From positions 14,336,158-14,400,157 of the forward strand of contig OW285195.1 in the NCBI GenBank assembly GCA_935421135.1: 64,000 nt of DNA, read 5' to 3'. Origin of the DNA: Bugulina stolonifera (lineage: Eukaryota; Bryozoa; Gymnolaemata; Cheilostomatida; Bugulidae). Under the pieces are notes generated by a model, which made no database searches, was not told the DNA's origin, and saw only the letters and a program-made list of their open reading frames with translations. Of this stretch, positions 35,723-47,739 are shown in pieces. Every line of letters starts with the position of its first letter. Positions within the stretch are counted from its first letter, which is position 1. Position numbers and translations under genes: made by a program.

Positions 35723-37457
35723 TTACAGCGCGTAGCCTCGTGACGTGCTTCAATAAACGTGTATTAGCTGTTGCTGTCACAATTGCAGTCAAATAGCAAT
35801 ATCGACTCAGGGCAAAACAAATAATATAATATTAAATTATATTAATATTTATATAATATTAATAGCAATTGTAATTATTATATTTTACTGGGCCTTAATC
35901 TTTAAATTTATAATATTAAATATACATGTTGGTTACATAGACTATATATTGTATTCATAGTGATAGTAGTAGACCTAGTACATGTAGCTGTAATAATTAT
36001 TATAGGCTAATTATTATTATTATTATAATCATAATTGATAATGACAATGACAATCCGGTCTCTCATCACTCTTGTCAAGAGATAAAGTAGACTACAACAC
36101 CAGAATTTAAAAGTAGTACAGGCAAGGAAGACGGCACAGAGAACATAATATGATTTATTTGTAAATTTTCCATAATCATCACATTCTTTACAATTATAAT
36201 CACCGAACCTAATAATCATTTTATAATAATCTAATGCCAGAGCAAGACATGCGATGAAAACAAAATTAAAAATTATGGGCTGAAAGTGTTTCCGGTTCAA
36301 CCTATCTAGCCTTCAAAATAATATGTTTTGTTCTTTTTTAATTTTCTAAAATATACAAAAAAGAAAAATTTTTTAATTTCAATTATAAATTTGGGCAAAA
36401 TAATAATTATTGAATCCAGAATTATTGTGCACAAATATAATATATTTCTTCAAGTCTATTTGAACCATTTTATCATGGAGTATTCTTCTCTCATAGAGAA
36501 GATAACTCTATACCAAATTTTTGAAAAATCCTGTCAAAGTTTGAAGTTGTCCTCTCCCGGGTTACTCGTTTAAGTAAGAGAGCACAACCTCGAATTTTAA
36601 CTGCATTTTCATAGTTACTGCACAGCAAACGTATGTATTTAGCACTAACTACATTACTTACTATACTTAGTGGTGTAGATAGCATTTAATTTATACTGCT
36701 CAAGTTGGCTTTAGTCAAGCATTATCTAGGGCCATACTTTTCGCTTTTCTGGCCTCTGTGCTAGATGATTAGGTCTTGTAGAACCTTGGGTTCAAACCTT
36801 AGATAATTATTGATAGATTTTTCACAAAATGTGAAACCAATGCTAATAACTGCTGATAAAAAAATTCCCCTGCATGGAAAAGCATTTATAGACATGAATG
36901 TAACTTTCTACAGCATTCCCAGCGACACAGTAACTGCCTTCCCATGGCTGGAACATCAAACATGATAATATAGAATATAGTAGACTTGTTTGTATTCGCA
37001 AGATGGAACTGAATTCCACCATTTTTATGTATAAGGATAAGAACTTACTGTAATGATGATGTATACATTGCTTACTGTACTGTGTGTATTGGTATTGAGA
37101 TCGACCCTAGTGTTACCATGGTTACTTTGTCATACCAGGGAATGCCATCACTTGCTGTTTTGCTTGGTGAAGCGAGTAGGATTATTGATAACAGCTGTAT
37201 TTTGTTTAGAATACACACATGATTCAAATCAAGTGTTAGGGACATACAAAGATATAATAAAGTTATATTTTGGTTATTCTACCAAATCTATACAAACACT
37301 GAAACAGCCAATCATATCTTTTAGAATACTGATGATTGTGTAGGAAAGTTGCCATCGCATATTCTATTCTATTCTGTACAGGAAGTAGTGCACGTAGTAA
37401 TATAAAAATTAAACAGAGATGAGCAAATATGGGTGTGCAAAGTATTGCTGCCTGCTC
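35723..37457. other. Intergenic between lzic and the galactosyltransferase
   Basis: Very AT-rich (for example 35815-36060). A minus-strand frame at 36007-36300 encodes two hydrophobic stretches but lacks an ATG before the first and shows no convincing splice partner. Hairpin repeat at 36545-36588. A plus-strand frame at 37053-37343 is hydrophobic at its start but unsupported. Confidence 0.4.
36545..36588. repeat. Short hairpin of the AGTTGTCCTCTCT family
   Basis: AGTTGTCCTCTC faces GAGAGCACAACCT. A nearby inverted phrase, TTCTCTCATAGAGAAGATAACT (36487-36508), belongs to the same word family. Confidence 0.5.
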
Positions 37458-40400
37458 TCAGTCCCCGGCAGCGACTGAAGTGTAATGTTCATGTAGTTTA
37501 GGGTAGGATATGCTGCCCATACCAAAGACTTTGAGGTGATATAAATAGAACTCATAGTTGTGCATGTCATCAGGAGTCATGTAGTGAAAGGAGATGGGGT
37601 ATTCGCTTATTGACTTCCTGCCCTACAATATCAACAAAACCAAATAATTACCTAACTTGACATTATTATGCACAACACATTAAAGACTACATGTACATAT
37701 ATAATTATATGATACATAAGAGCCATCTCCCCTTGCAGAGTAATAGTAAGTAATACCACATATTTGTAATATAGTAATTAGATAATAGTATACTGCAGAC
37801 CATAGGCTACATTGTCGCACAATAGCCAGAGATCAAAGCTGAAAAACTGGTGCACCTCAGTGGAATTGTCTCTAGTGGGTTTTGCAAGAGTAGGCTATAA
37901 TCATGGGATAGTCTCTTCTGTTTGACAGGGTCCTCAATCTAATTCATTGTCATATTAGCCACTAGTTTTTTATACACATCAAAGTCCCCGTGGTTACCTG
38001 ATAGACTTTGAAAATCATAACGCACTACTATTTTAATTATACTTTGTTCTAACATCGAGAAATTAGATGGCTTATCTTTATAGAATGTGCATTATTTTAC
38101 ATTGTACATGTACATTTGTATGTGGGGTAGTACTAAAATTTTTCTTAGGCCAAATAATAAAGGCTTACACATTATTATGGATTATGTGGTTGGATTAAAT
38201 CACCATATCCCTCTCACCTGTCACAAACTGTTAGAATACTGAGGCAAGTCCTATCACCATGTTAACACTTGGACAACTACTTGTGTGTTTTATATGCTGA
38301 GCTAATGAATGATAACACATTGCAAAAAGTTCTGACATCACCTTGGCTATGACTAGTCATACCTGCCAACTTGTGACATGCTCCATGTAGTAAGGATATG
38401 CACGAATAACTTACTGTAGCTACATGTCTATTGTGTAACCATATCAACGCAATAGAGAACAAAAATTGAGAGAATACTAAGTTTTCGGGATTTGAAAACG
38501 ATGGGGACGACTCTTTCGTTCTCCATCTACATGCAAATAGAGTGTACCTTTGTAGCGTTGTGTGAATCATACTGGTGGTACCAATCTGGATACACTCCTG
38601 CTATTATATAACCTGGTTGGAACGCATGGAATCTGCTACGTCCTTTCTCATCAAATGATTCGGCAGTATGTACTCCTAGAGCCTGCATGCCTACAATAAC
38701 AAATGCGTAACACAGCATGTAGAGAAGCTGGATGGAAAATTCAAGTCTGTTTATGGTTGATTCATCACACTTTCAAGGATATTTATCCCCATACAAAGAT
38801 TTAGCCTGAGTGTCTAGATTTTCAGGAGCCTGAGTACGCATTGCCAGCAAGGAAACCCATTAAAACATATAGTAAGTTTGGAGCTCAGGCTAATGCTGAA
38901 AACTTAGTAGGATAGCAGCTGGCTATTGAGGCAACCACTGGGCACTTGAGGAATAAGTAGTAGTACTTACAACTCCCGAACTGAGCATCTTCTGCACCAT
39001 GATCCTGTTTGCACAACTCTGGCATCTGTGAAGCCTTAGTGCCAAATCTCTTCAACGCCTCTTTGCTGATAACATAACCACCGCCTACAAATACAAATGT
39101 AACGTACAGCTATTTACAGCTACTTACGAGCTCTTAATGTATCAGTAGTGTACATCATATAAATGCAGATGTGAACTCTGCATCTGAGTTGACCATAAAC
39201 TCTCCAGAATGGTTTTGGGAGTCGTCTACTTCACGCTCTAAATTTTTCTATCATGTTCCTTATTATTTTACTGCTACAAGCTAATAGACTTCCTGTTTTA
39301 GATGCAAGTATTGCATATGATCAAGATGAGGTAATCGTTATGTGGTTCGTTATGTGGTTCATTATGTGGTTCGTTATGTGGTTCGAAGCTAGAACCCCAC
39401 CAAATAAGTTTATAAACCAAAGTAACATCATATCCACCATAATGCACTATCTTTTATGCCTTTATTAAAACTCAAATGTAAGTTTTAAGCTAATGGTTTG
39501 CCAGACGATCTGTACAGAGTAATTAGTAATTAGATATTTTTAAATAAACACGTTATTTATAGTCGGTTATGACGACATATGGCCGGCTCATGCTCGAACT
39601 ATATTTCTCTATAACATTGTTTGTTACTATAACTCTGGAAGTGTTTGCAATACTTTACACGAATCATAAAATGCAAAGGGATAGTACTATTATACACGTA
39701 GCTGGTATCTTGGAACACTAGCTCATGATGGCACATACAGTAATAGAACACGTCCTCTAACCTCCACTGTAATACCCCTGGGGTTCTACGTTCGCCCTAT
39801 AGTGGTGCCCATAGTATACTGGTGACATCGGGTCCCGGTCAGCCAGGAAGTAGCGTAGGTTCTCTAGTACGACAAACGTGTCATCATCAGCCTTCATAAA
39901 CCAATCAGCATCTTCGTAGTGATTCTCATAGATATGTTTAAATGCCAGCATGGTCTTAGCTGTCAAATGCTCTCGGCCTTCTTCAGTTTGCACGGCTGTA
40001 AAAAATTAATGCAGTGTTCAACTAAAGCTATATGTAAACATGTATCTGTTGGAACAGCTAAATATAGCCTTAGTTGACTGTAAGAGATGCAGCCAAGCAT
40101 CTAGTTGAATTACATGTAAGGCTACATCTAATTAAGGTGATAGATGAATTAGGCTACTTCATCCATCGCCTTAATGTTAGTGTGAATCGCATCACTAATT
40201 TTCAAATGGAGCAGAACGTGGTGTTGGCGGACCAGCTACATATCAAACACATTCTCCTCTTAGACACTATTTATTTGTATGTGCCTAATATAGAATGATG
40301 ATGAATTATGTTTCCTGATGAGTTCCTTGGATGCAAAAGCTAATACGTACGAGCTACGCATTTCTGAGAATTTTTTATAGATTTTCAATAACAAATAATA

Positions 40401-43400
40401 AAATGTAATGACTCGTAAATTGTTTTGCCTAGCCTGGGTTTCAACCACAGTTCTGCAATATACATGTCATGTCATAGTCAGGTCTTAAGGACTTGGAGCT
40501 TAAGCTATATGAAACCAAACTTGGTGTCACTTGTCAAATTCCATGCATCAAGTTTTTTCAGCTTTACACATTCTTGTAACCTTCAATATTTTACAGCCTA
40601 CACGCACACATGGATAATATATCTCTAAGGTCTACCCTAACTTGACATTTCAGACATAATAATGCAATATTTCTGGGATCGATGATTAATAGTTTCTCTA
40701 TTTCAATTATGAACAGCATACCAAAGCAAGCAAGAAGTGCGAATTCCCTCAGCTTTTAATCCTCCACTATTCAGATACTTTAAGGTCGTTAATCAACGAC
40801 CTAAATCTTGATGGAATGCGCCTTTCATCCCCTTATCCATACATACATTGATAATACTCTCCTCTACTAGGGTCTATGATTGTATGGGAGATCCAAGGAC
40901 AATATATACATCTACGTGTAGATCTGGTAAGTGAGCTAATATTTTATGCATGTACATATACAACAATCTACATTGTGTATGTGTAAGGGTAGGATTTTTC
41001 CTCTCTTAAGGTATTGATTAGTAGTCCATCTCATGCTATTCCGCACTGATGACTTACATGTACTATATATACATCTACATTTACCAATGGCAGACATACA
41101 TTGTACATACGCTTACCAATGACAATATTACCAACTATCCATATAGATTAGCCAACGACCTATATGCACCTACCCATGACCTACATGTCTATACACTCAC
41201 CCATAACCTATATACACTCACACATGACTTATATACACTCACACATGACCTATATACACTTATCTACAAGTATGACCTACATACACTCACATATGACCAA
41301 TATACACTTACCCATAACCTATATACACTTACCTATGACTGGAGCTGGGAAGGTAGCATTCTCTTTAGTACTAATATATAGGATCTTGTTACATCTGTGA
41401 CCCCATGTGAGGTAAGTATGTATAGCTTTCTTATCCAGTCCTTCAGGGGAAGTCATCACCCAGCACAGCACTCTCACCTTCTTATATAACATGTCAGCTA
41501 TACGGTTGTCGTCCACTGTATAATAGTAATGATATTCTTAAGGTGTCTTCGCGACCTAAGCTTCAGACCCAGGCCGATTTACAAAAATATTTTCCGGCAC
41601 ACATCTGTCACAGAGTCGCGAACACACCGGCCTGGGCCAAAAGCAAAATCCTCGTTTTCGCGCGAAGAAATCAGGTGTGCCGATGAGCTAGGGATGGTTT
41701 CGTTCGGCCAAGCGAAATCCCAGGCCAATAGCCCTTCTGGCCTTGGTCGGACGGCCATCTTGTAATTTTTATTTACGACCCGGGTCCATCCAAGAGGTCG
41801 CGAAGACACCTTTAGACACTGAATATAGTCGCATAGCGTATTCAACGTAAGGATTTTATATAGTCATACCATTAAAGTATATGTAAATACAAATATATAA
41901 TGAATATATTTTTATAGATCATTTTTTAGCTGTAATGTTAACAATGCATTTCTGCTTTACATTTTGGCCGACTTACAGTGAATAATAAAACAACTTGTCA
42001 CATTTGAATATTATTTGTTATAAATCTTGTGTGTTGTTGTCATGGTAAATGTTGGCTTAAATCCCAAAAATGTGTTGCTATTCGACACAAAGCGTCTACT
42101 GCAGATTGCAAAACATACAGTCATCAATTTAAATTTCGTCCAAAACTAAATATTTTCCTGAAGCTAATAACATTGCATAATGAGAGTCTAGTAGTAGTTG
42201 ATCGACAATACTGTAGTTGTTTTGCTACTGCATATGTACTAACTGCAGTTCAAACATAAACCTACCGATGTGGTTCTCTGTGTGGTAAGGTAAAAGTCCA
42301 GTAATGTTGGGAAGGGGAGGGTATGTGGGTACTGGCTCTTGAACAGAATGTTTTAACTCTCTACACAATGCCTCTAAAGTCGTTGTTTTTCGCAACGCCT
42401 TATTGATTGTAGCCGAAGCTGCGGAACTCTCAGTTGTTGTGGTCGTGGAAGAAGTAGATTCCGTAGTCGATGTCGTCGTAGAGGAAGTGGATTCTGTTAC
42501 GATTTCTACTTCTAATTGTTTTGTCTGCTTTGCTGATTTGTTCTGTCGTGCTGTTGGTTTGCTGTCCTCTACTTGAAACCTGACATCTGCAGCAATAAAT
42601 TGAGCATTTTAATAGGGCATATCTGTGGTGCCGCTCAGAGTCCTACCCCTGCCACCAAGTCTAATTTATTGGCAGTTGTAAGTTTACATAAAGTAACCAC
42701 TGACAGTATAAATAAATATTGACATGTAGCCTTGTGACCTCCATGTAACTACTGGTTGTATAATAGACAGGGTATATAAATAATATCATGTAACTTTGTT
42801 GCCAACTTAAGAGATTTGCCTGGAGGCCATTAGAGAATTGTAACGATATTGATATAAATATATTCACATGTAGTTGAGTTTTGTACAGTTCTACATATGA
42901 ATCCACAGTAATTTACTATGGAGTTTCATATCATTGTAGTGGAATTGAGTTCACAGGCTATATTCTCAGTCTACTAGTCTGTATACTGTCCTATTTAATC
43001 TCTGTTCAATCCTAGAAACTTTACCATAGCCTATGCTCCAACAGAAGTGTTTGAGAAACTAAAGCAACAGTACTCTGTGTACTAAGGATAAACTAAGGCT
43101 CTCTTTCCTCTACCAACCCCAATAGATAGTTACCAACTAGTAACACTACAAGACATATACGTATAATGATACAAGGGTGATTTCTATTTTGTTACAAATA
43201 CTAGAGGATTAGGATTAACCTGATGATAGCAATGTATCTTGGAGCGGATGATATAATAGAGGATTAGCAATAGTACTGCTGAATCCTCAATATTTAGTGA
43301 CAAAATGGAACAGTTTAGTATGTGGTGACCTCATGCATGTATACATACCCACCATACATTATATACATGTATTTGATCAGTAAACACAGGTGTGCGCAGG

Positions 43401-43802
43401 CTGAACTAACTACATAGCTGAGGGGTCTGAATGTTGTTCACTTGAACCAGAAGTGCAGAGGTTAAACTTTTCAACTTGCAAAGTGATCAAAAAGTGCAGC
43501 ACACAAATAAGTTATCACAGAGTTTTTTTTCAAAATATTTTAGCTGAGTTGGTAGAATAAACTAAATATAATGCTGCTCACTCAACAACAACAGCATAAA
43601 CAGTTCAAATTTCCGCAATCATTCTAGAATATAGTTTACCAATGAATGCATATAACTGTTCACCACACATACCTGGTATTGTTGTCTTGTACACAGTCGT
43701 AGCGTACAACGCAGAGTTGCTATGGAGCTGGAATATCCCCTGAGTGAGTATAGAGATCAATATTCCAGCTAAAACTCCAAGAGCACATTGTCGGTGAGCC
43801 AT
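37458..43802 (-). CDS. c1galt1: Core-1 beta-1,3-galactosyltransferase (C1GALT1-like)
   Basis: Seven exons (43802-43673, 42586-42266, 41515-41333, 39995-39762, 39084-38971, 38690-38548, 37622-37458) give 429 residues; all phases agree. The family (GT31) adds galactose from UDP-Gal to O-linked GalNAc in the Golgi, forming core 1 (T antigen). Type II topology: helix ALGVLAGILISILTQGIF at about residues 7-24. Exon 2 encodes a stem unusually rich in Ser/Thr/Glu (TTTSTTESTSSTTTTT), making the protein longer than human C1GALT1 (363). The catalytic part starts VRVLCWVMTSPEGLDKKA. The metal-binding DDD is at 248-250 in DADWFMKADDDTFVV. GGGYVISKEALKRF, then AEDAQFGSCMQALGV, YPISFHYMTPDDMHNYEFYL and a short tail follow. 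Intron 2 has a Harbinger-type MITE 25 bp from the exon 3 acceptor, and intron 3 begins in a minisatellite built from its own splice donor. Confidence 0.93.
41150..41345 (-). repeat. About 21-bp minisatellite containing the exon 3 splice donor of c1galt1
   Basis: On the sense (minus) strand the true donor context GTCATAG|GTAAGTGTATATAG is followed by eight or so variants such as GTTATGGGTAAGTGTATATT and GTCATGTGTGAGTGTATATA. The unit therefore includes the last exon bases and the 5' splice site. Confidence 0.85.
41541..41811. mobile_element. Harbinger-type MITE in c1galt1 intron 2
   Basis: A 271-bp, CpG-rich element with perfect 17-bp terminal repeats AGGTGTCTTCGCGACCT, flanked on both sides by TTA (41538-41540 and 41812-41814). 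The 3-bp TTA duplication is typical of PIF/Harbinger insertion. It ends about 25 bp from the acceptor of exon 3, so the branch point probably lies inside or at the edge of the element. Confidence 0.9.
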
Positions 43803-44528
43803 AACTTCAAGTAGCTCGTCTCTTTCAGCGAGTCTTTTATGTGCAGAGATTATTCTGGCATTGATTTATCTTGTTAAAAACACTGGATAGGCCTAAAAAA
43901 CATAAAGATCTAAGTCTGTATAAACCAGCTGATCTCACCAGTCCCACAGTCGGAAGCAAGCATGTTTGTCCCGCAGCAAAGTTACAAGTCAAATGCATTG
44001 ATAATTATAAAATGCAGGTCGATGTTATATTCATAAAAGTATCAAAAAGTGAAATTTCTATTTAGATGACCTTCTTGTACTCCATAGTACTTTTTAAAAG
44101 ATTTCTCTCAAAATTGCTAAAATTGTAACGTACATTTTAGATAAAACAGAGTCAACTTCGATCAAGAGAAAGTCTGATTGCCTTGATCACAAATGATGTA
44201 ACTCTCTAAACAGCTAATAAAACTGTCTCAGGTCACAGCAACTTTAATTCTTTGATGTTACTTCCTTCCTGTCTGTGAACTCGTAGCAAAAGACCGCTCA
44301 GATAACTAGCGCGAAACATATACTCTACATGTCTCCCTTAAATGCAACCTATCACCAAAGTTCCTATTTTTTATACAAACTAAAGAACAAGCTAGTTATT
44401 TTAGATCAAATTCATTTTTCGGTGTGGACAAGGCCTGATTTGAAATAATATGTTTTGTTAACTACAATAATGCCAAATAACCAAGTAATGCTGCTGTCGG
44501 CTTAGACATACAATTAGGATGTTTAAGT
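43803..44528. other. Upstream region of c1galt1
   Basis: No exon was supported. It presumably holds the c1galt1 promoter and 5' leader. The frame at 43871-44065 on the plus strand has no recognisable domain. Confidence 0.4.
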
Positions 44529-45078
44529 CTAACTTGCACCTGTAGCAGCTATAAAATATACAGCACTTATACATGTACCTTGGTTATGCAGATGTAGCAG
44601 GCATACTTGTTGGCAAGTACCAGTAGATCCGATGACTGATTCCAGAGAGTAAACTAGCCTGTTCTGTCCTTGAGTGTCTCTGGTACACTGTAATCTCCTG
44701 AGTGCTAGCAGAAGTAATAATTCACTTTCTTACCCTGAGGGTATTGAAATGGGATAATGTAGAGCCATAATACACTTTGATCCCTAACAAGCATTAAAAA
44801 TATTACTCAGTGGTGATGAGTTGGTCACTGGACCAATGAAAATGCTTCAAGCGTTCAAGGCAATTCTGAATGTGGTACATAATATACAGTGTACATGTAC
44901 ATGTATGTGTAAATGCAAACAAAAATAATATATGCTTTGAATATGATAATAATATGTTACACTTATAGTTACCTTCTTCTCTATAAAGTGAGAGTATAAG
45001 TCTATAAGTATTGTCATGGCGGACCCTGGTATCAGGAGAGAAACAACGTATAGCGACTGCAATCGTGTCCACAGCCAT
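44529..45078 (-). CDS. Putative two-exon small gene, unrecognised
   Basis: A frame opening at ATG 45078 (MAVDTIAVAIRCFSPDTRV) reaches a GTAACT donor at 44972. It can be joined in phase 1 to 44704-44529 (acceptor TTCTGCTAG), giving about 93 residues ending at TAG. The joined product is hydrophilic, with RLILSLYREEALRRLQCTRD across the junction. A second AG six bases downstream would give an early stop, so the model depends on acceptor choice. No domain was recognised and no poly(A) signal was found. It could instead be the first exons of a longer gene, or chance. Confidence 0.3.
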
Positions 45079-45685
45079 GGACAGTTAAATGCTGTGTATA
45101 CATGCTATATCTTTAGTTCATCTAATAGACATGTATCATACACAATATTATTATGTTCTAGGTATCTATAACATGTGTATTCTACAGTAGAACGACAGAA
45201 TAAGCTTATGCAGCACTTGAGTTCAGGAATAATTCTCTTCAATATAGAAAAATAACTAAGCATGGAAAATAGACAATTTCTAAATAGCGCTACCAATTAA
45301 ATAGCCGGGGGAGCGGGGTATTGCTTCCCCTGGGGTACTCACCCCACACTTACTTAGGCCTATATCTAGGGTAATTATCCGTAGATTTATGGACACTAAT
45401 CTGATTTATATTTGGATGGATTTTATTACTATCTCACAGATCCCTATATAACACTTACCCCATTATTGTGCCTTCCCAGACAGTAAAAGATATATTTATT
45501 TACATGTAATATATCACTTCTTTACATTTGCTGTGCATGATGAGAAGATACAAGTGGTGCCAGTAACGATTGGTGAGGAGATGGGAGACCCTGTAATAAT
45601 AGACTGTGAACCCAACAGATATCCTGAACCATGGAAACTTTGCTGACTGCATCTTCCACATATATGTAATTACGCAGACGTGAGA

Positions 45686-45845
45686 TGTTCAGTACCATAG
45701 AGTTATCTCCCCTCTACCTCTATGTTCAGTACCATAGAATTATCTCCCCTCTACCTCTATGTTCAGTACCATAGAGTTATCTACCCTCTACCACTATGTT
45801 CAGTACCATAGAGTTATCTCCCCTCTATCTCTGTGTTCAGTACTA
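45686..45845. repeat. 37-bp tandem repeat containing AGTTATCTCCC
   Basis: Four full copies of a unit starting TGTTCAGTACCATAGAGTTA and continuing TCTCCCCTCTACCTCTA, plus a partial fifth. The core AGTTATCTCCC word is also found singly elsewhere (for example 62512). Confidence 0.9.
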
Positions 45846-46407
45846 ATAATCATAATAAAGAGTCATGTAAGCGTGTAACTCTGTATCTATCTAGTTTGTG
45901 TAGTTTTCATATAGAATAGATATATTAAATATGTGATGGCTTTTGCCTTTATCATCATGAAATTGTTGTCATGTATTACTATGTTTATTATATATATACA
46001 GTATACACTGTACATGTGTAACCTCTACACTTGCAATTCGTTGCAGAAACAATACCAGCCAAATCAACTCAGGGTGAGCATGCACTAGAATGGGAATGAA
46101 TCGGATTCATCACATGAACTCAATATATTGTGGAGTGCAGTCACAAATACTTTGCAACTGCAGAAATGACCTGGAGTGTAACTACAATATCCACGGTGCA
46201 AGTTCTTGAATTGCTATTGTCTAAAAACACTATTTCTTACAATTTTTTTCAATTTATTTAATAACATTCCCGTCAATTTGAAGAGTGTACTGCCCTTAGT
46301 CTTAAAAAATTGTCATTTGTGATGGGGATGCAATGAACCATTATAACAAGGAGTTGGCGTGCAGTTATTCCACAAGTCCTTTATTTATAATGGCAACATA
46401 ATAATAC

Positions 46408-46469
46408 AAAGTTGTCCGCTCTCTGCGTGTATTCACTGCACCTGATAATGTAAAGAGAGAACCACTTTG
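46408..46469. repeat. Short hairpin of the AGTTGTCCTCTCT family
   Basis: AAAGTTGTCCGCTCTCT faces AGAGAGAACCACTTT across about 30 bp. Confidence 0.6.
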
Positions 46470-46601
46470 TTGCCATCAACTTTCATAGGCGACCACCAAC
46501 TGTGTTTCAAGTTTCATGACTATCAATTCATCTAATTAACTTTCTGATTCGCCTTTCAAGCCAGCCAAATTTATGTGCATTTCTATTTTCAATATTTTAC
46601 T

Positions 46602-47483
46602 CAGGGCCGTAGTGCCCTATACGGCCGTGCGGCCTGGCCGTCTCATCAATTAGCATTGCAAAGTCGAATACTAGTTAATTTATTATCATGGTCAGATAAC
46701 TGTTTAAAGTTTCTTCTACTTTCCTATTTGCGGGGTTTACAACATATGTAAGGATATGGTGATAATAAGTGTGCTAAACATTTTTATATTAGAAAATTCT
46801 AAATACTACTGTACTTAACTGCAGTTATGTAACATTTTAGTTATTGAAAACCTGCCAGGGGAGATAACTCTAAATTTGAAAATTTTTTTAGTATACAGTA
46901 TAAGAGGTACCATATACACAGTCCATGTACTGGGTGTGTTAAAAAATATAAACCTTGAAAACTTAAGCAATTATATTAGTTTTCAATTGAACAAACTTTT
47001 TGGATTATGTTATCTGTTTGCCCTACATTGTTGTCAATATATTTACTTAGGCATTCAATCTTATAGGGAGAAATAAGAAATATCTCTATGGTAGGAAAGA
47101 AACACATGCTTTCAGCCACTTTTTGTAGATTCGTTAGCTCTACTTCATTTCATTGCATGTTTTTCATCATTGTAAAGGAGTGAAGTATTTGTAAATGTCG
47201 TTAGAGCTGAATGATTTATGTTCAGTCATAACTGTGAACAGATACAATGTATACATATACATGCATATATATGTATGAGGCTGGGTTATATTTAATGTAT
47301 TACACAGGTATTATTTCATAAGCCTGAACTGCTTCAAATTTGCTCTATTTTTCTGAAAAACACTCTCAGGGCGCCGGCGGCCGGGGCGCTGCCCCGGACC
47401 CCGCCAGGGGGCCTGGGCGGCCCCCTGGACCCCCGGCCTAATATTTTGGCCCCACCAACATTTCTTAGGGCGCTACGGCCCTG
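46602..47483. mobile_element. hAT non-autonomous element upstream of atp5pb
   Basis: An 882-bp element with terminal repeats CAGGGCCGTAGTGCCCTA and, inverted, CAGGGCCGTAGCGCCCTAA, flanked by a perfect 8-bp duplication ATTTTACT (46594-46601, 47484-47491). Most of it is AT-rich, but the last 130 bp holds an extremely GC-rich block (GGCGCCGGCGGCCGGGGCGC). It ends 256 bp before the atp5pb start codon. No transposase frame was seen. Confidence 0.95.
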
Positions 47484-47739
47484 ATTTTACTCTAGTGCTG
47501 GTAAACAAAATAAAAGTAAATGTCAACTCACGAGACAGTGTTGTCTTCTCTTTGTAGTAAGCACCATAGGATTGGGTATTCTAAACTCTATGGTAGAAAC
47601 TAGTAGCCGCAACAGCTGCGTTCGGGTTATTGTTTTTATTGGCTGAGTGTTGTGCTGATTGAAGTACCTTCTGTACAGGAAACGTCTAGTGCACCGGTTG
47701 CTAAAAGTTTCTGTTTCGGTGCAAATAAGTTATACGAGA

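Larger units (their letters stand above)
45079..46601. other. Intergenic with a 37-bp repeat and an Ig-like fragment
   Basis: A plus-strand stretch at about 45541-45645 reads VVPVTIGEEMGDPVIIDCEP and ends at a TGA after YPEPWKLC, resembling half of an immunoglobulin domain without clear splice sites. Also present: a GC patch at 45305-45345, the 37-bp repeat at 45686, and the hairpin at 46408. Confidence 0.35.

Noticed and set aside
36007..36300. Minus-strand frame with two hydrophobic segments
   Set aside because: No ATG before the first segment, a stop just upstream, an Asn-repeat end from AT-rich microsatellite, and no splice partner.
37053..37343. Hydrophobic plus-strand frame downstream of c1galt1
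   Set aside because: Single frame without domain, splice or poly(A) support; probably chance in AT-rich DNA.
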